64,000 nt of DNA from Leptasterias polaris (Eukaryota; Echinodermata; Asteroidea; Forcipulatida; Asteriidae). Where the stretch lies: positions 1,922,001-1,986,000 of the forward strand of contig JAZGTN010000047.1 in the NCBI GenBank assembly GCA_037783415.1, in the 5' to 3' direction. The translations under genes were made by a program, and so were the position numbers. This document shows positions 13,101 to 26,667 of this stretch, in pieces (positions within the stretch are counted from its first letter, which is position 1; every line of letters starts with the position of its first letter). The notes beneath the pieces are model-generated. The model was not told the origin of the DNA. It saw only the letters and a program-made list of their open reading frames with translations, and made no database searches.

Positions 13101-16100
13101 ATTAACAACAAGCACACGGGTACACGGGTGTAGCGGGCGCCACCATTTTGTATCTATAAGGGCAGTCAATTATTCTTTATGGGGAAAAAAATATGCTTAA
13201 AATGTTGAGAATAAGTCACTGATATGAAATCTGGAAAAAAAAATGGAATATTTTATTGCGTTTGTCTACAACAAGGTCAAACATGTTGAAGCATTTACAT
13301 GTACTTTAAGCAATGCGAGAGGAAAAACCTGCATGACACACTGTGTACATTATACTGGAATACTTGGAAGTTACGTCCAAATCTTCCCTCAAAAAGTTAT
13401 TAACATGTCTCTTTTTCGTAATAAGATTCTAAAAACCTTACAAACCATTTAATTAATCGACAAGAGGGAGTTAATTATTGTGGAGAAGCGGTAAAAAGGG
13501 AAACAGGTTGGAAGGGGGCCTTGAGTTGGGGGGGGGGGGGCGTTTTTGCTTTCCCTCCAACTTTTCTAACCATGTATTCATATTGAGTTTAAAATTGTGA
13601 ACTTTATAACAAAGTTCCCAACAAACAAACACATTTTACCACATTTATTGTTCTTCCAAGTTTCATCTTCCTAGCTGTTAAGGGGGGGGGGGGGGGTAAA
13701 GGGGTGGGCGTGGGGTGGGCGGGGCATGTTGCAAAATTCCATTCCAGATACTATACGGTTAGTTGTGGACAATAGGTTAAGACTGTAAACTAGGGTTTAG
13801 ACTAAGAGCTAGGGATTTGGGCTGATGGCTATAGGGTTTGGGGTGTATGCTAGGGTTTGGGCCGACGGCTAGGGGTTTTTTGTGCCGATGGCTAGGGTTT
13901 TGGCCGATGGCTAGGGTTTGGGTGTAGGCTGTGGGTTTTTGCTGAGGGCTAGGGTTTTGGCTGCGAGGGCTAGGGTTTCACACATGCAATCAGTTCCCGG
14001 GAACTTGACGTTCATGATGCCATATCAACCACCCACCGCCTATGTCATCTTCACATAATAGTCTGTTGATGGTTTGTCTCTACTTTTCCCCTGATCAACC
14101 AGCCACTGAAGATTCTTGAGTTTCTTGAATGTGACTTACCGTGATAGTCTCATACTCGTCGATATAGTCTTACACTAAAAACCAAACCCAGCAAACCTTT
14201 CTTTGGAACGTTGAATTATTCTGTTGTTTTGTAATTTTAGGAACAAATAGCAACATTATTACTATATACTATCTGTTAATACAGCCAAAGGAATGATGTT
14301 TTCAATGTAAACACAGCAACAACTGACGAAAAGTGCCCCCATACAACACATTACTGTCGTCGTTTCAAGCCTACATAACCGTATTAACAACAAGCACACG
14401 GGTACACGGGTGTAGCGGGCGCCACCATTTTGTATCTATAAGGGCAGTCAATATTATTATTCTTTATGGGGAAAAAAATATGCTTAAAATGTTGAGAATA
14501 AGTCACTGATATGAAATCTGGAAAAAAAAATGGAATATTTTATTGCGTTTGTCTACAACAAGGTCAAACATGTTGAAGCATTTACATGTACTTTAAGCAA
14601 TGCGAGAGGAAAAACCTGCATGACACACTGTGTACATTATACTGGAATACTTGGAAGTTACGTCCAAATCTTCCCTCAAAAAGTTATTAACATGTCTCTT
14701 TTTCGTAATAAGATTCTAAAAACCTTACAAACCATTTAATTAATCGACAAGAGGGAGTTAATTATTGTGGAGAAGCGGTAAAAAGGGAAACAGGTTGGAA
14801 GGGGGCCTTGAGTTGGGGGGGGGGGCGTTTTTGCTTTCCCTCCAACTTTTCTAACCATGTATTCATATTGAGTTTAAAATTGTGAACTTTATAACAAAGT
14901 TCCCAACAAACAAACACATTTTACCACATTTATTGTTCTTCCAAGTTTCATCTTCCTAGCTGTTAAGGGGGGGGGGGGTAAAGGGGTGGGCGTGGGGTGG
15001 GCGGGGCATGTTGCAAAATTCCATTCCAGATACTATACGGTTAGTTGTGGACAATAGGTTAAGACTGTAAACTAGGGTTTAGACTAAGAGCTAGGGTTTT
15101 GGGCTGATGGCTATAGGGTTTGGGGTGTATGCTAGGGTTTGGGCCGACGGCTAGGGTTTTTTTGTGCCGATGGCTAGGGTTTTGGCCGATGGCTAGGGTT
15201 TGGGTGTAGGCTGTGGGTTTTTGCTGAGGGCTAGGGTTTTGGCTGCGAGGGCTAGGGTTTCACACATGCAATCAGTTCCCGGGAACTTGACGTTCATGAT
15301 GCCATATCAACCACCCACCGCCTATGTCATCTTCACATAATAGTCTGTTGATGGTTTGTCTCTACTTTTCCCCTGATCAACCAGCCACTGAAGATTCTTG
15401 AGTTTCTTGAATGTGACTTACCGTGATAGTCTCATACTCGTCGATATAGTCTTACACTAAAAACCAAACCCAGCAAACCTTTCTTTGGAACGTTGAATTA
15501 TTCTGTTGTTTTGTAATTTTAGGAACAAATAGCAACATTATTACTATATACTATCTGTTAATACAGCCAAAGGAATGATGTTTTCAATGTAAACACAGCA
15601 ACAACTGACGAAAAGTGCCCCCATACAACACATTACTGTCGTCGTTTCAAGCCTACATAACCGTATTAACAACAAGCACACGGGTACACGGGTGTAGCGG
15701 GCGCCACCATTTTGTATCTATAAGGGCAGTCAATTATTCTTTATGGGGAAAAAAATATGCTTAAAATGTTGAGAATAAGTCACTGATATGAAATCTGGAA
15801 AAAAAAATGGAATATTTTATTGCGTTTGTCTACAACAAGGTCAAACATGTTGAAGCATTTACATGTACTTTAAGCAATGCGAGAGGAAAAACCTGCATGA
15901 CACACTTTGTACATTATACTGGAATACTTGGAAGTTACGTCCAAATCTTCCCTCAAAAAGTTATTAACATGTCTCTTTTTCGTAATAAGATTCTAAAAAC
16001 CTTACAAACCATTTAATTAATCGACAAGAGGGAGTTAATTATTGTGGAGAAGCGGTAAAAAGGGAAACAGGTTGGAAGGGGGCCTTGAGTTGGGGGGGGG

Positions 16101-19100
16101 GGCGTTTTTGCTTTCCCTCCAACTTTTCTAACCATGTATTCATATTGAGTTTAAAATTGTGAACTTTATAACAAAGTTCCCAACAAACAAACACATTTTA
16201 CCACATTTATTGTTCTTCCAAGTTTCATCTTCCTAGCTGTTAAGGGGGGGGGGGTAAAGGGGTGGGCGTGGGGTGGGCGGGGCATGTTGCAAAATTCCAT
16301 TCCAGATACTATACGGTTAGTTGTGGACAATAGGTTAAGACTGTAAACTAGGGTTTAGACTAAGAGCTAGGGTTTTGGGCTGATGGCTATAGGGTTTGGG
16401 GTGTATGCTAGGGTTTGGGCCGACGGCTAGGGGTTTTTTGTGCCGATGGCTAGGGTTTTGGCCGATGGCTAGGGTTTGGGTGTAGGCTGTGGGTTTTTGC
16501 TGAGGGCTAGGGTTTTGGCTGCGAGGGCTAGGGTTTCACACATGCAATCAGTTCCCGGGAACTTGACGTTCATGATGCCATATCAACCACCCACCGCCTA
16601 TGTCATCTTCACATAATAGTCTGTTGATGGTTTGTCTCTACTTTTCCCCTGATCAACCAGCCACTGAAGATTCTTGAGTTTCTTGAATGTGACTTACCGT
16701 GATAGTCTCATACTCGTCGATATAGTCTTACACTAAAAACCAAACCCAGCAAACCTTTCTTTGGAACGTTGAATTATTCTGTTGTTTTGTAATTTTAGGA
16801 ACAAATAGCAACATTATTACTATATACTATCTGTTAATACAGCCAAAGGAATGATGTTTTCAATGTAAACACAGCAACAACTGACGAAAAGTGCCCCCAT
16901 ACAACACATTACTGTCGTCGTTTCAAGCCTACATAACCGTATTAACAACAAGCACACGGGTACACGGGTGTAGCGGGCGCCACCATTTTGTATCTATAAG
17001 GGCAGTCAATTATTCTTTATGGGGAAAAAAATATGCTTAAAATGTTGAGAATAAGTCACTGATATGAAATCTGGAAAAAAAAATGGAATATTTTATTGCG
17101 TTTGTCTACAACAAGGTCAAACATGTTGAAGCATTTACATGTACTTTAAGCAATGCGAGAGGAAAAACCTGCATGACACACTGTGTACATTATACTGGAA
17201 TACTTGGAAGTTACGTCCAAATCTTCCCTCAAAAAGTTATTAACATGTCTCTTTTTCGTAATAAGATTCTAAAAACCTTACAAACCATTTAATTAATCGA
17301 CAAGAGGGAGTTAATTATTGTGGAGAAGCGGTAAAAAGGGAAACAGGTTGGAAGGGGGCCTTGAGTTGGGGGGGGGGGGCGTTTTTGCTTTCCCTCCAAC
17401 TTTTCTAACCATGTATTCATATTGAGTTTAAAATTGTGAACTTTATAACAAAGTTCCCAACAAACAAACACATTTTACCACATTTATTGTTCTTCCAAGT
17501 TTCATCTTCCTAGCTGTTAAGGGGGGGGGGGGGGTAAAGGGGTGGGCGTGGGGTGGGCGGGGCATGTTGCAAAATTCCATTCCAGATACTATACGGTTAG
17601 TTGTGGACAATAGGTTAAGACTGTAAACTAGGGTTTAGACTAAGAGCTAGGGTTTTGGGCTGATGGCTATAGGGTTTGGGGTGTATGCTAGGGTTTGGGC
17701 CGACGGCTAGGGGTTTTTTGTGCCGATGGCTAGGGTTTTGGCCGATGGCTAGGGTTTGGGTGTAGGCTGTGGGTTTTTGCTGAGGGCTAGGGTTTTGGCT
17801 GCGAGGGCTAGGGTTTCACACATGCAATCAGTTCCCGGGAACTTGACGTTCATGATGCCATATCAACCACCCACCGCCTATGTCATCTTCACATAATAGT
17901 CTGTTGATGGTTTGTCTCTACTTTTCCCCTGATCAACCAGCCACTGAAGATTCTTGAGTTTCTTGAATGTGACTTACCGTGATAGTCTCATACTCGTCGA
18001 TATAGTCTTACACTAAAAACCAAACCCAGCAAACCTTTCTTTGGAACGTTGAATTATTCTGTTGTTTTGTAATTTTAGGAACAAATAGCAACATTATTAC
18101 TATATACTATCTGTTAATACAGCCAAAGGAATGATGTTTTCAATGTAAACACAGCAACAACTGACGAAAAGTGCCCCCATACAACACATTACTGTCGTCG
18201 TTTCAAGCCTACATAACCGTATTAACAACAAGCACACGGGTACACGGGTGTAGCGGGCGCCACCATTTTGTATCTATAAGGGCAGTCAATATTATTATTC
18301 TTTATGGGGAAAAAAATATGCTTAAAATGTTGAGAATAAGTCACTGATATGAAATCTGGAAAAAAAAATGGAATATTTTATTGCGTTTGTCTACAACAAG
18401 GTCAAACATGTTGAAGCATTTACATGTACTTTAAGCAATGCGAGAGGAAAAACCTGCATGACACACTGTGTACATTATACTGGAATACTTGGAAGTTACG
18501 TCCAAATCTTCCCTCAAAAAGTTATTAACATGTCTCTTTTTCGTAATAAGATTCTAAAAACCTTACAAACCATTTAATTAATCGACAAGAGGGAGTTAAT
18601 TATTGTGGAGAAGCGGTAAAAAGGGAAACAGGTTGGAAGGGGGCCTTGAGTTGGGGGGGGGGCGTTTTTGCTTTCCCTCCAACTTTTCTAACCATGTATT
18701 CATATTGAGTTTAAAATTGTGAACTTTATAACAAAGTTCCCAACAAACAAACACATTTTACCACATTTATTGTTCTTCCAAGTTTCATCTTCCTAGCTGT
18801 TAAGGGGGGGGGGGTAAAGGGGTGGGCGTGGGGTGGGCGGGGCATGTTGCAAAATTCCATTCCAGATACTATACGGTTAGTTGTGGACAATAGGTTAAGA
18901 CTGTAAACTAGGGTTTAGACTAAGAGCTAGGGTTTTGGGCTGATGGCTATAGGGTTTGGGGTGTATGCTAGGGTTTGGGCCGACGGCTAGGGGTTTTTTG
19001 TGCCGATGGCTAGGGTTTTGGCCGATGGCTAGGGTTTGGGTGTAGGCTGTGGGTTTTTGCTGAGGGCTAGGGTTTTGGCTGCGAGGGCTAGGGTTTCACA

Positions 19101-22100
19101 CATGCAATCAGTTCCCGGGAACTTGACGTTCATGATGCCATATCAACCACCCACCGCCTATGTCATCTTCACATAATAGTCTGTTGATGGTTTGTCTCTA
19201 CTTTTCCCCTGATCAACCAGCCACTGAAGATTCTTGAGTTTCTTGAATGTGACTTACCGTGATAGTCTCATACTCGTCGATATAGTCTTACACTAAAAAC
19301 CAAACCCAGCAAACCTTTCTTTGGAACGTTGAATTATTCTGTTGTTTTGTAATTTTAGGAACAAATAGCAACATTATTACTATATACTATCTGTTAATAC
19401 AGCCAAAGGAATGATGTTTTCAATGTAAACACAGCAACAACTGACGAAAAGTGCCCCCATACAACACATTACTGTCGTCGTTTCAAGCCTACATAACCGT
19501 ATTAACAACAAGCACACGGGTACACGGGTGTAGCGGGCGCCACCATTTTGTATCTATAAGGGCAGTCAATATTATTATTCTTTATGGGGAAAAAAATATG
19601 CTTAAAATGTTGAGAATAAGTCACTGATATGAAATCTGGAAAAAAAAATGGAATATTTTATTGCGTTTGTCTACAACAAGGTCAAACATGTTGAAGCATT
19701 TACATGTACTTTAAGCAATGCGAGAGGAAAAACCTGCATGACACACTGTGTACATTATACTGGAATACTTGGAAGTTACGTCCAAATCTTCCCTCAAAAA
19801 GTTATTAACATGTCTCTTTTTCGTAATAAGATTCTAAAAACCTTACAAACCATTTAATTAATCGACAAGAGGGAGTTAATTATTGTGGAGAAGCGGTAAA
19901 AAGGGAAACAGGTTGGAAGGGGGCCTTGAGTTGGGGGGGGGGGCGTTTTTGCTTTCCCTCCAACTTTTCTAACCATGTATTCATATTGAGTTTAAAATTG
20001 TGAACTTTATAACAAAGTTCCCAACAAACAAACACATTTTACCACATTTATTGTTCTTCCAAGTTTCATCTTCCTAGCTGTTAAGGGGGGGGGGGGGTAA
20101 AGGGGTGGGCGTGGGGTGGGCGGGGCATGTTGCAAAATTCCATTCCAGATACTATACGGTTAGTTGTGGACAATAGGTTAAGACTGTAAACTAGGGTTTA
20201 GACTAAGAGCTAGGGTTTTGGGCTGATGGCTATAGGGTTTGGGGTGTATGCTAGGGTTTGGGCCGACGGCTAGGGGTTTTTTGTGCCGATGGCTAGGGTT
20301 TTGGCCGATGGCTAGGGTTTGGGTGTAGGCTGTGGGTTTTTGCTGAGGGCTAGGGTTTTGGCTGCGAGGGCTAGGGTTTCACACATGCAATCAGTTCCCG
20401 GGAACTTGACGTTCATGATGCCATATCAACCACCCACCGCCTATGTCATCTTCACATAATAGTCTGTTGATGGTTTGTCTCTACTTTTCCCCTGATCAAC
20501 CAGCCACTGAAGATTCTTGAGTTTCTTGAATGTGACTTACCGTGATAGTCTCATACTCGTCGATATAGTCTTACACTAAAAACCAAACCCAGCAAACCTT
20601 TCTTTGGAACGTTGAATTATTCTGTTGTTTTGTAATTTTAGGAACAAATAGCAACATTATTACTATATACTATCTGTTAATACAGCCAAAGGAATGATGT
20701 TTTCAATGTAAACACAGCAACAACTGACGAAAAGTGCCCCCATACAACACATTACTGTCGTCGTTTCAAGCCTACATAACCGTATTAACAACAAGCACAC
20801 GGGTACACGGGTGTAGCGGGCGCCACCATTTTGTATCTATAAGGGCAGTCAATATTATTATTCTTTATGGGGAAAAAAATATGCTTAAAATGTTGAGAAT
20901 AAGTCACTGATATGAAATCTGGAAAAAAAAATGGAATATTTTATTGCGTTTGTCTACAACAAGGTCAAACATGTTGAAGCATTTACATGTACTTTAAGCA
21001 ATGCGAGAGGAAAAACCTGCATGACACACTGTGTACATTATACTGGAATACTTGGAAGTTACGTCCAAATCTTCCCTCAAAAAGTTATTAACATGTCTCT
21101 TTTTCGTAATAAGATTCTAAAAACCTTACAAACCATTTAATTAATCGACAAGAGGGAGTTAATTATTGTGGAGAAGCGGTAAAAAGGGAAACAGGTTGGA
21201 AGGGGGCCTTGAGTTGGGGGGGGGGGGCGTTTTTGCTTTCCCTCCAACTTTTCTAACCATGTATTCATATTGAGTTTAAAATTGTGAACTTTATAACAAA
21301 GTTCCCAACAAACAAACACATTTTACCACATTTATTGTTCTTCCAAGTTTCATCTTCCTAGCTGTTAAGGGGGGGGGGGGGGTAAAGGGGTGGGCGTGGG
21401 GTGGGCGGGGCATGTTGCAAAATTCCATTCCAGATACTATACGGTTAGTTGTGGACAATAGGTTAAGACTGTAAACTAGGGTTTAGACTAAGAGCTAGGG
21501 TTTTGGGCTGATGGCTATAGGGTTTGGGGTGTATGCTAGGGTTTGGGCCGACGGCTAGGGGTTTTTTGTGCCGATGGCTAGGGTTTTGGCCGATGGCTAG
21601 GGTTTGGGTGTAGGCTGTGGGTTTTTGCTGAGGGCTAGGGTTTTGGCTGCGAGGGCTAGGGTTTCACACATGCAATCAGTTCCCGGGAACTTGACGTTCA
21701 TGATGCCATATCAACCACCCACCGCCTATGTCATCTTCACATAATAGTCTGTTGATGGTTTGTCTCTACTTTTCCCCTGATCAACCAGCCACTGAAGATT
21801 CTTGAGTTTCTTGAATGTGACTTACCGTGATAGTCTCATACTCGTCGATATAGTCTTACACTAAAAACCAAACCCAGCAAACCTTTCTTTGGAACGTTGA
21901 ATTATTCTGTTGTTTTGTAATTTTAGGAACAAATAGCAACATTATTACTATATACTATCTGTTAATACAGCCAAAGGAATGATGTTTTCAATGTAAACAC
22001 AGCAACAACTGACGAAAAGTGCCCCCATACAACACATTACTGTCGTCGTTTCAAGCCTACATAACCGTATTAACAACAAGCACACGGGTACACGGGTGTA

Positions 22101-24687
22101 GCGGGCGCCACCATTTTGTATCTATAAGGGCAGTCAATATTATTATTCTTTATGGGGAAAAAAATATGCTTAAAATGTTGAGAATAAGTCACTGATATGA
22201 AATCTGGAAAAAAAAATGGAATATTTTATTGCGTTTGTCTACAACAAGGTCAAACATGTTGAAGCATTTACATGTACTTTAAGCAATGCGAGAGGAAAAA
22301 CCTGCATGACACACTGTGTACATTATACTGGAATACTTGGAAGTTACGTCCAAATCTTCCCTCAAAAAGTTATTAACATGTCTCTTTTTCGTAATAAGAT
22401 TCTAAAAACCTTACAAACCATTTAATTAATCGACAAGAGGGAGTTAATTATTGTGGAGAAGCGGTAAAAAGGGAAACAGGTTGGAAGGGGGCCTTGAGTT
22501 GGGGGGGGGGCGTTTTTGCTTTCCCTCCAACTTTTCTAACCATGTATTCATATTGAGTTTAAAATTGTGAACTTTATAACAAAGTTCCCAACAAACAAAC
22601 ACATTTTACCACATTTATTGTTCTTCCAAGTTTCATCTTCCTAGCTGTTAAGGGGGGGGGGGTAAAGGGGTGGGCGTGGGGTGGGCGGGGCATGTTGCAA
22701 AATTCCATTCCAGATACTATACGGTTAGTTGTGGACAATAGGTTAAGACTGTAAACTAGGGTTTAGACTAAGAGCTAGGGTTTTGGGCTGATGGCTATAG
22801 GGTTTGGGGTGTATGCTAGGGTTTGGGCCGACGGCTAGGGTTTTTTTGTGCCGATGGCTAGGGTTTTGGCCGATGGCTAGGGTTTGGGTGTAGGCTGTGG
22901 GTTTTTGCTGAGGGCTAGGGTTTTGGCTGCGAGGGCTAGGGTTTCACACATGCAATCAGTTCCCGGGAACTTGACGTTCATGATGCCATATCAACCACCC
23001 ACCGCCTATGTCATCTTCACATAATAGTCTGTTGATGGTTTGTCTCTACTTTTCCCCTGATCAACCAGCCACTGAAGATTCTTGAGTTTCTTGAATGTGA
23101 CTTACCGTGATAGTCTCATACTCGTCGATATAGTCTTACACTAAAAACCAAACCCAGCAAACCTTTCTTTGGAACGTTGAATTATTCTGTTGTTTTGTAA
23201 TTTTAGGAACAAATAGCAACATTATTACTATATACTATCTGTTAATACAGCCAAAGGAATGATGTTTTCAATGTAAACACAGCAACAACTGACGAAAAGT
23301 GCCCCCATACAACACATTACTGTCGTCGTTTCAAGCCTACATAACCGTATTAACAACAAGCACACGGGTACACGGGTGTAGCGGGCGCCACCATTTTGTA
23401 TCTATAAGGGCAGTCAATATTATTATTCTTTATGGGGAAAAAAATATGCTTAAAATGTTGAGAATAAGTCACTGATATGAAATCTGGAAAAAAAAATGGA
23501 ATATTTTATTGCGTTTGTCTACAACAAGGTCAAACATGTTGAAGCATTTACATGTACTTTAAGCAATGCGAGAGGAAAAACCTGCATGACACACTGTGTA
23601 CATTATACTGGAATACTTGGAAGTTACGTCCAAATCTTCCCTCAAAAAGTTATTAACATGTCTCTTTTTCGTAATAAGATTCTAAAAACCTTACAAACCA
23701 TTTAATTAATCGACAAGAGGGAGTTAATTATTGTGGAGAAGCGGTAAAAAGGGAAACAGATTGGAAGGGGGCCTTGAGTTGGGGGGGGGGGCGTTTTTGC
23801 TTTCCCTCCAACTTTTCTAACCATGTATTCATATTGAGTTTAAAATTGTGAACTTTATAACAAAGTTCCCAACAAACAAACACATTTTACCACATTTATT
23901 GTTCTTCCAAGTTTCATCTTCCTAGCTGTTAAGGGGGGGGGGGTAAAGGGGTGGGCGTGGGGTGGGCGGGGCATGTTGCAAAATTCCATTCCAGATACTA
24001 TACGGTTAGTTGTGGACAATAGGTTAAGACTGTAAACTAGGGTTTAGACTAAGAGCTAGGGTTTTGGGCTGATGGCTATAGGGTTTGGGGTGTATGCTAG
24101 GGTTTGGGCCGACGGCTAGGGGTTTTTTGTGCCGATGGCTAGGGTTTTGGCCGATGGCTAGGGTTTGGGTGTAGGCTGTGGGTTTTTGCTGAGGGCTAGG
24201 GTTTTGGCTGCGAGGGCTAGGGTTTCACACATGCAATCAGTTCCCGGGAACTTGACGTTCATGATGCCATATCAACCACCCACCGCCTATGTCATCTTCA
24301 CATAATAGTCTGTTGATGGTTTGTCTCTACTTTTCCCCTGATCAACCAGCCACTGAAGATTCTTGAGTTTCTTGAATGTGACTTACCGTGATAGTCTCAT
24401 ACTCGTCGATATAGTCTTACACTAAAAACCAAACCCAGCAAACCTTTCTTTGGAACGTTGAATTATTCTGTTGTTTTGTAATTTTAGGAACAAATAGCAA
24501 CATTATTACTATATACTATCTGTTAATACAGCCAAAGGAATGATGTTTTCAATGTAAACACAGCAACAACTGACGAAAAGTGCCCCCATACAACACATTA
24601 CTGTCGTCGTTTCAAGCCTACATAACCGTATTAACAACAAGCACACGGGTACACGGGTGTAGCGGGCGCCACCATTTTGTATCTATA

Positions 24688-25204
24688 GGTTTCACCCCTC
24701 TAAATAGACTCCCATAGCAAACAATGATAAATGCTAAATATTCAAAAATTCTCAAAAAATTGTTAAAAGTCTCTCAGCCTCTTGAAAACCAATCAAATAT
24801 ATTTTCAGACCACTAAACTTCAGATTTCTTTTCAATTTTTGGCAGGTCAGCCGTTTGGAATTTTTGCTAATTACCCCAGAAAAAAAACACCCCCGAAAAT
24901 GTGTTTTTTCCCAAACCGACTTGCCGCCAGTTTTCGGGAGGCACTCCTCCAATTCCCAAGCTAAATAGGACCAACTTTAAAGCCCAAATTTATCAAATCT
25001 CCTCAAAACTTGAAACCCAGAACCCCCAGGTTGTGATAAGTTCCTATAATTACACACTCTATTAGTTGCATGACCCCCAAAACGTTATAATTAAAAATAA
25101 GTTGTGGGTTTACAAATTATGATAAGTAGCTTGGCGCATGAATTTTTGGTCGATTTAGAGTAGTGCACCCTGCAGCGTGCTGAGTGTTGGTTCTGATAAA
25201 CCAT
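24688..25204. other. Right flank of the satellite, no gene seen
   Basis: The last monomer breaks off after TTTGTATCTATA and unrelated AT-rich sequence begins. Short open frames exist on both strands but overlap each other, lack any recognisable motif and look random. The flank ends at the 9-bp target site of the foldback element. Confidence 0.6.
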
Positions 25205-25213
25205 CATCCCATG

Positions 25214-26654
25214 TAGTTGCGATAATCGTAACCCTCCATCATCCTCCCGACGGGCTTTAGCCCGGAGGGTTACGAGACAATGAGCACGAGATTCGACCAT
25301 TCGTGCCAAAACGTGCAATTTCGACCAATGTTGACAGACTAGTCACCAGATTTGCCCAATTTTTACCACTTTCAAAAATCATGAAACAAATTCTAAGAAC
25401 ATGGGCTTAATCTTCAATGTCTAACAAATCCAACCATAACACTTAAAACATAATTGAGAAAATATTTGGAAGAAAAAAAGGACAAAAACCGGAGACGGAG
25501 CGAAATGCTCGTGAATCGGGCACAGACGATGGTAGCCTTTTGTCAAGGCCTTCGTGGCTTGGAGTTGAGCCGCGATCCCAAGCGACTGAAATGGGAGACC
25601 ACGCACGCGAGAGTGGCGAAGCCACGAGGGCCTTTTCCAACTTGTTTGCGGTTTCTAATGTGTTTCTTTATAATCTCGACTAAGTCCAAACCAATCAGAA
25701 GTGCATAACGCACGTTTCATACTGAATGAATAATTCATTAAAAAAACCGCAAACAAGTTGGAAAAGGCCCTCGTGGCTTCGCCACTCGGCTCGCGCGCGT
25801 GGTCTCCCGATCCCGTTCAAGTCGCTCCACTGTTTACAAAGCTGTCCAAGCCACGATGGCCTTGATGGTTGAGGTTGAGGAAAAACAGACTGGGCGGAGC
25901 TTCGGCTGTAGCCCGCTAACCGGCTGTTCTCGCTTGTGGACTCACTGCACTGCGCGGCTCTATGCATGTAATAAAGTACTGTACATGTAATGTATATGTA
26001 ATTCCAACACATTGTACACACATAGTATACATTGGCATCAACCTCGTCCCCATGTTTTACTTTTTTCCAACCATTGTTTACCATGAGAGAGCGGTCAACA
26101 TGGTACTGCTCGACACACCCTGGGGACGAGGTTGACGTTGGCATACATGTACAGCCCAGCGCCAGCACACACAAACACACCCGTGCAGTGAGTCCGCGAG
26201 CGGGCATAGCCGGTTCGCGGCCGCGGCAGGCCGGTCTGTTTTTCCTTGGTTTGTGCTGATTGGTCGGGAATTTACACTGATTGGTCGAGAAGTTGCATGG
26301 TAACGAAGTACGGGGTTTAAAACCTCAACCGTCGTCTGTCTACACTACTTCACGGGCTTCGCTCAGTCTCCGGTAAGTTTTTATTATTTTTTCTTCAAAA
26401 TAATTTTCTCAGTGATGTTTTGAGTGTTATGAATGGATTCCTTAGACATTGAAGATCAAGCCCGTGTTATTAGAATTTGTTTCATGATTTTTGAAAGTGG
26501 TAAAAATTGGGCAAATCTGGTGACTAGTCTGTCAACATTGGTCGAAATTGCACGTTTTGGCACGAATGGTCGAATCTCGTGCTCATTGTCTCGTAACCCT
26601 CCGGGCTAAAGGCCGTCGGGAGGATGATGGAGGGTATAAAGATTATCGCAACTA
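25214..26654. mobile_element. Foldback, MULE-like non-autonomous DNA transposon with 9-bp TSD
   Basis: The element is bounded by perfect 9-bp direct repeats CATCCCATG at 25205-25213 and 26655-26663. It starts TAGTTGCGATAATC and ends with the reverse complement. The terminal inverted arms are about 290-300 bp (25214 to ~25505, and ~26355 to 26654). A 9-bp TSD and long TIRs are typical of Mutator-like foldback elements. The interior holds more inverted pairs: ~25560-25652 with 25745-25815, ~25879-25960 with ~26165-26245, and 26036-26053 with 26121-26137. No transposase is encoded; a 170-codon minus-strand frame inside it matches nothing I know. It sits just upstream of a zinc-finger relic. Confidence 0.85.
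26257..26378 (+). promoter_or_regulatory. Promoter-like module with splice donor inside the foldback element
   Basis: Two copies of CTGATTGGTCG (inverted CCAAT boxes; 26257 and 26277) are followed by GTTGCATGGTAAC (26292-26304, close to an RFX X-box), a TTTAAAA word (26316-26322) and, 50 bp on, a consensus 5' splice site CCG|GTAAGT with its GT at 26373-26374. Order and spacing fit a small RNA polymerase II promoter with a short first exon reading rightward. The matching place in the left arm reads GGTTTTTG, so the donor is not a property of the inverted repeat. Function is inferred only. Confidence 0.4.
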
Positions 26655-26667
26655 CATCCCATGGAGG

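Larger units (their letters stand above)
1..24687 (+). repeat. Tandem satellite array, ~1.28 kb monomer, 19 full copies plus one partial
   Basis: Head-to-tail monomers start at 1, 1275, 2561, 3842, 5122, 6401, 7678, 8956, 10235, 11512, 12793, 14075, 15357, 16633, 17913, 19193, 20476, 21761, 23041 and 24322 (partial, stops at 24687). Spacing is 1274-1286 bp and differs mainly through two poly-G tracts and a 6-bp indel. Copies are otherwise nearly identical, with scattered single-base changes, which implies recent homogenisation. All copies have the same orientation and the left edge lies outside the window. No transposase, terminal inverted repeat or target duplication is visible, so this is a satellite or macrosatellite rather than stacked transposons. 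Its role (subtelomeric, pericentromeric or neither) cannot be told from sequence alone. Confidence 0.97.

Noticed and set aside
1..24687. CRISPR array or rDNA cluster as explanation for the tandem repeat
   Set aside because: Units of 1.28 kb with no short repeat/spacer pattern exclude CRISPR; there is no rRNA-like or 5S-like sequence.
25695..26207. A 170-codon minus-strand frame inside the foldback element
   Set aside because: It spans inverted-repeat arms, has no recognisable domain and overlaps open frames on the other strand. GC-rich palindromic DNA gives such frames by chance.
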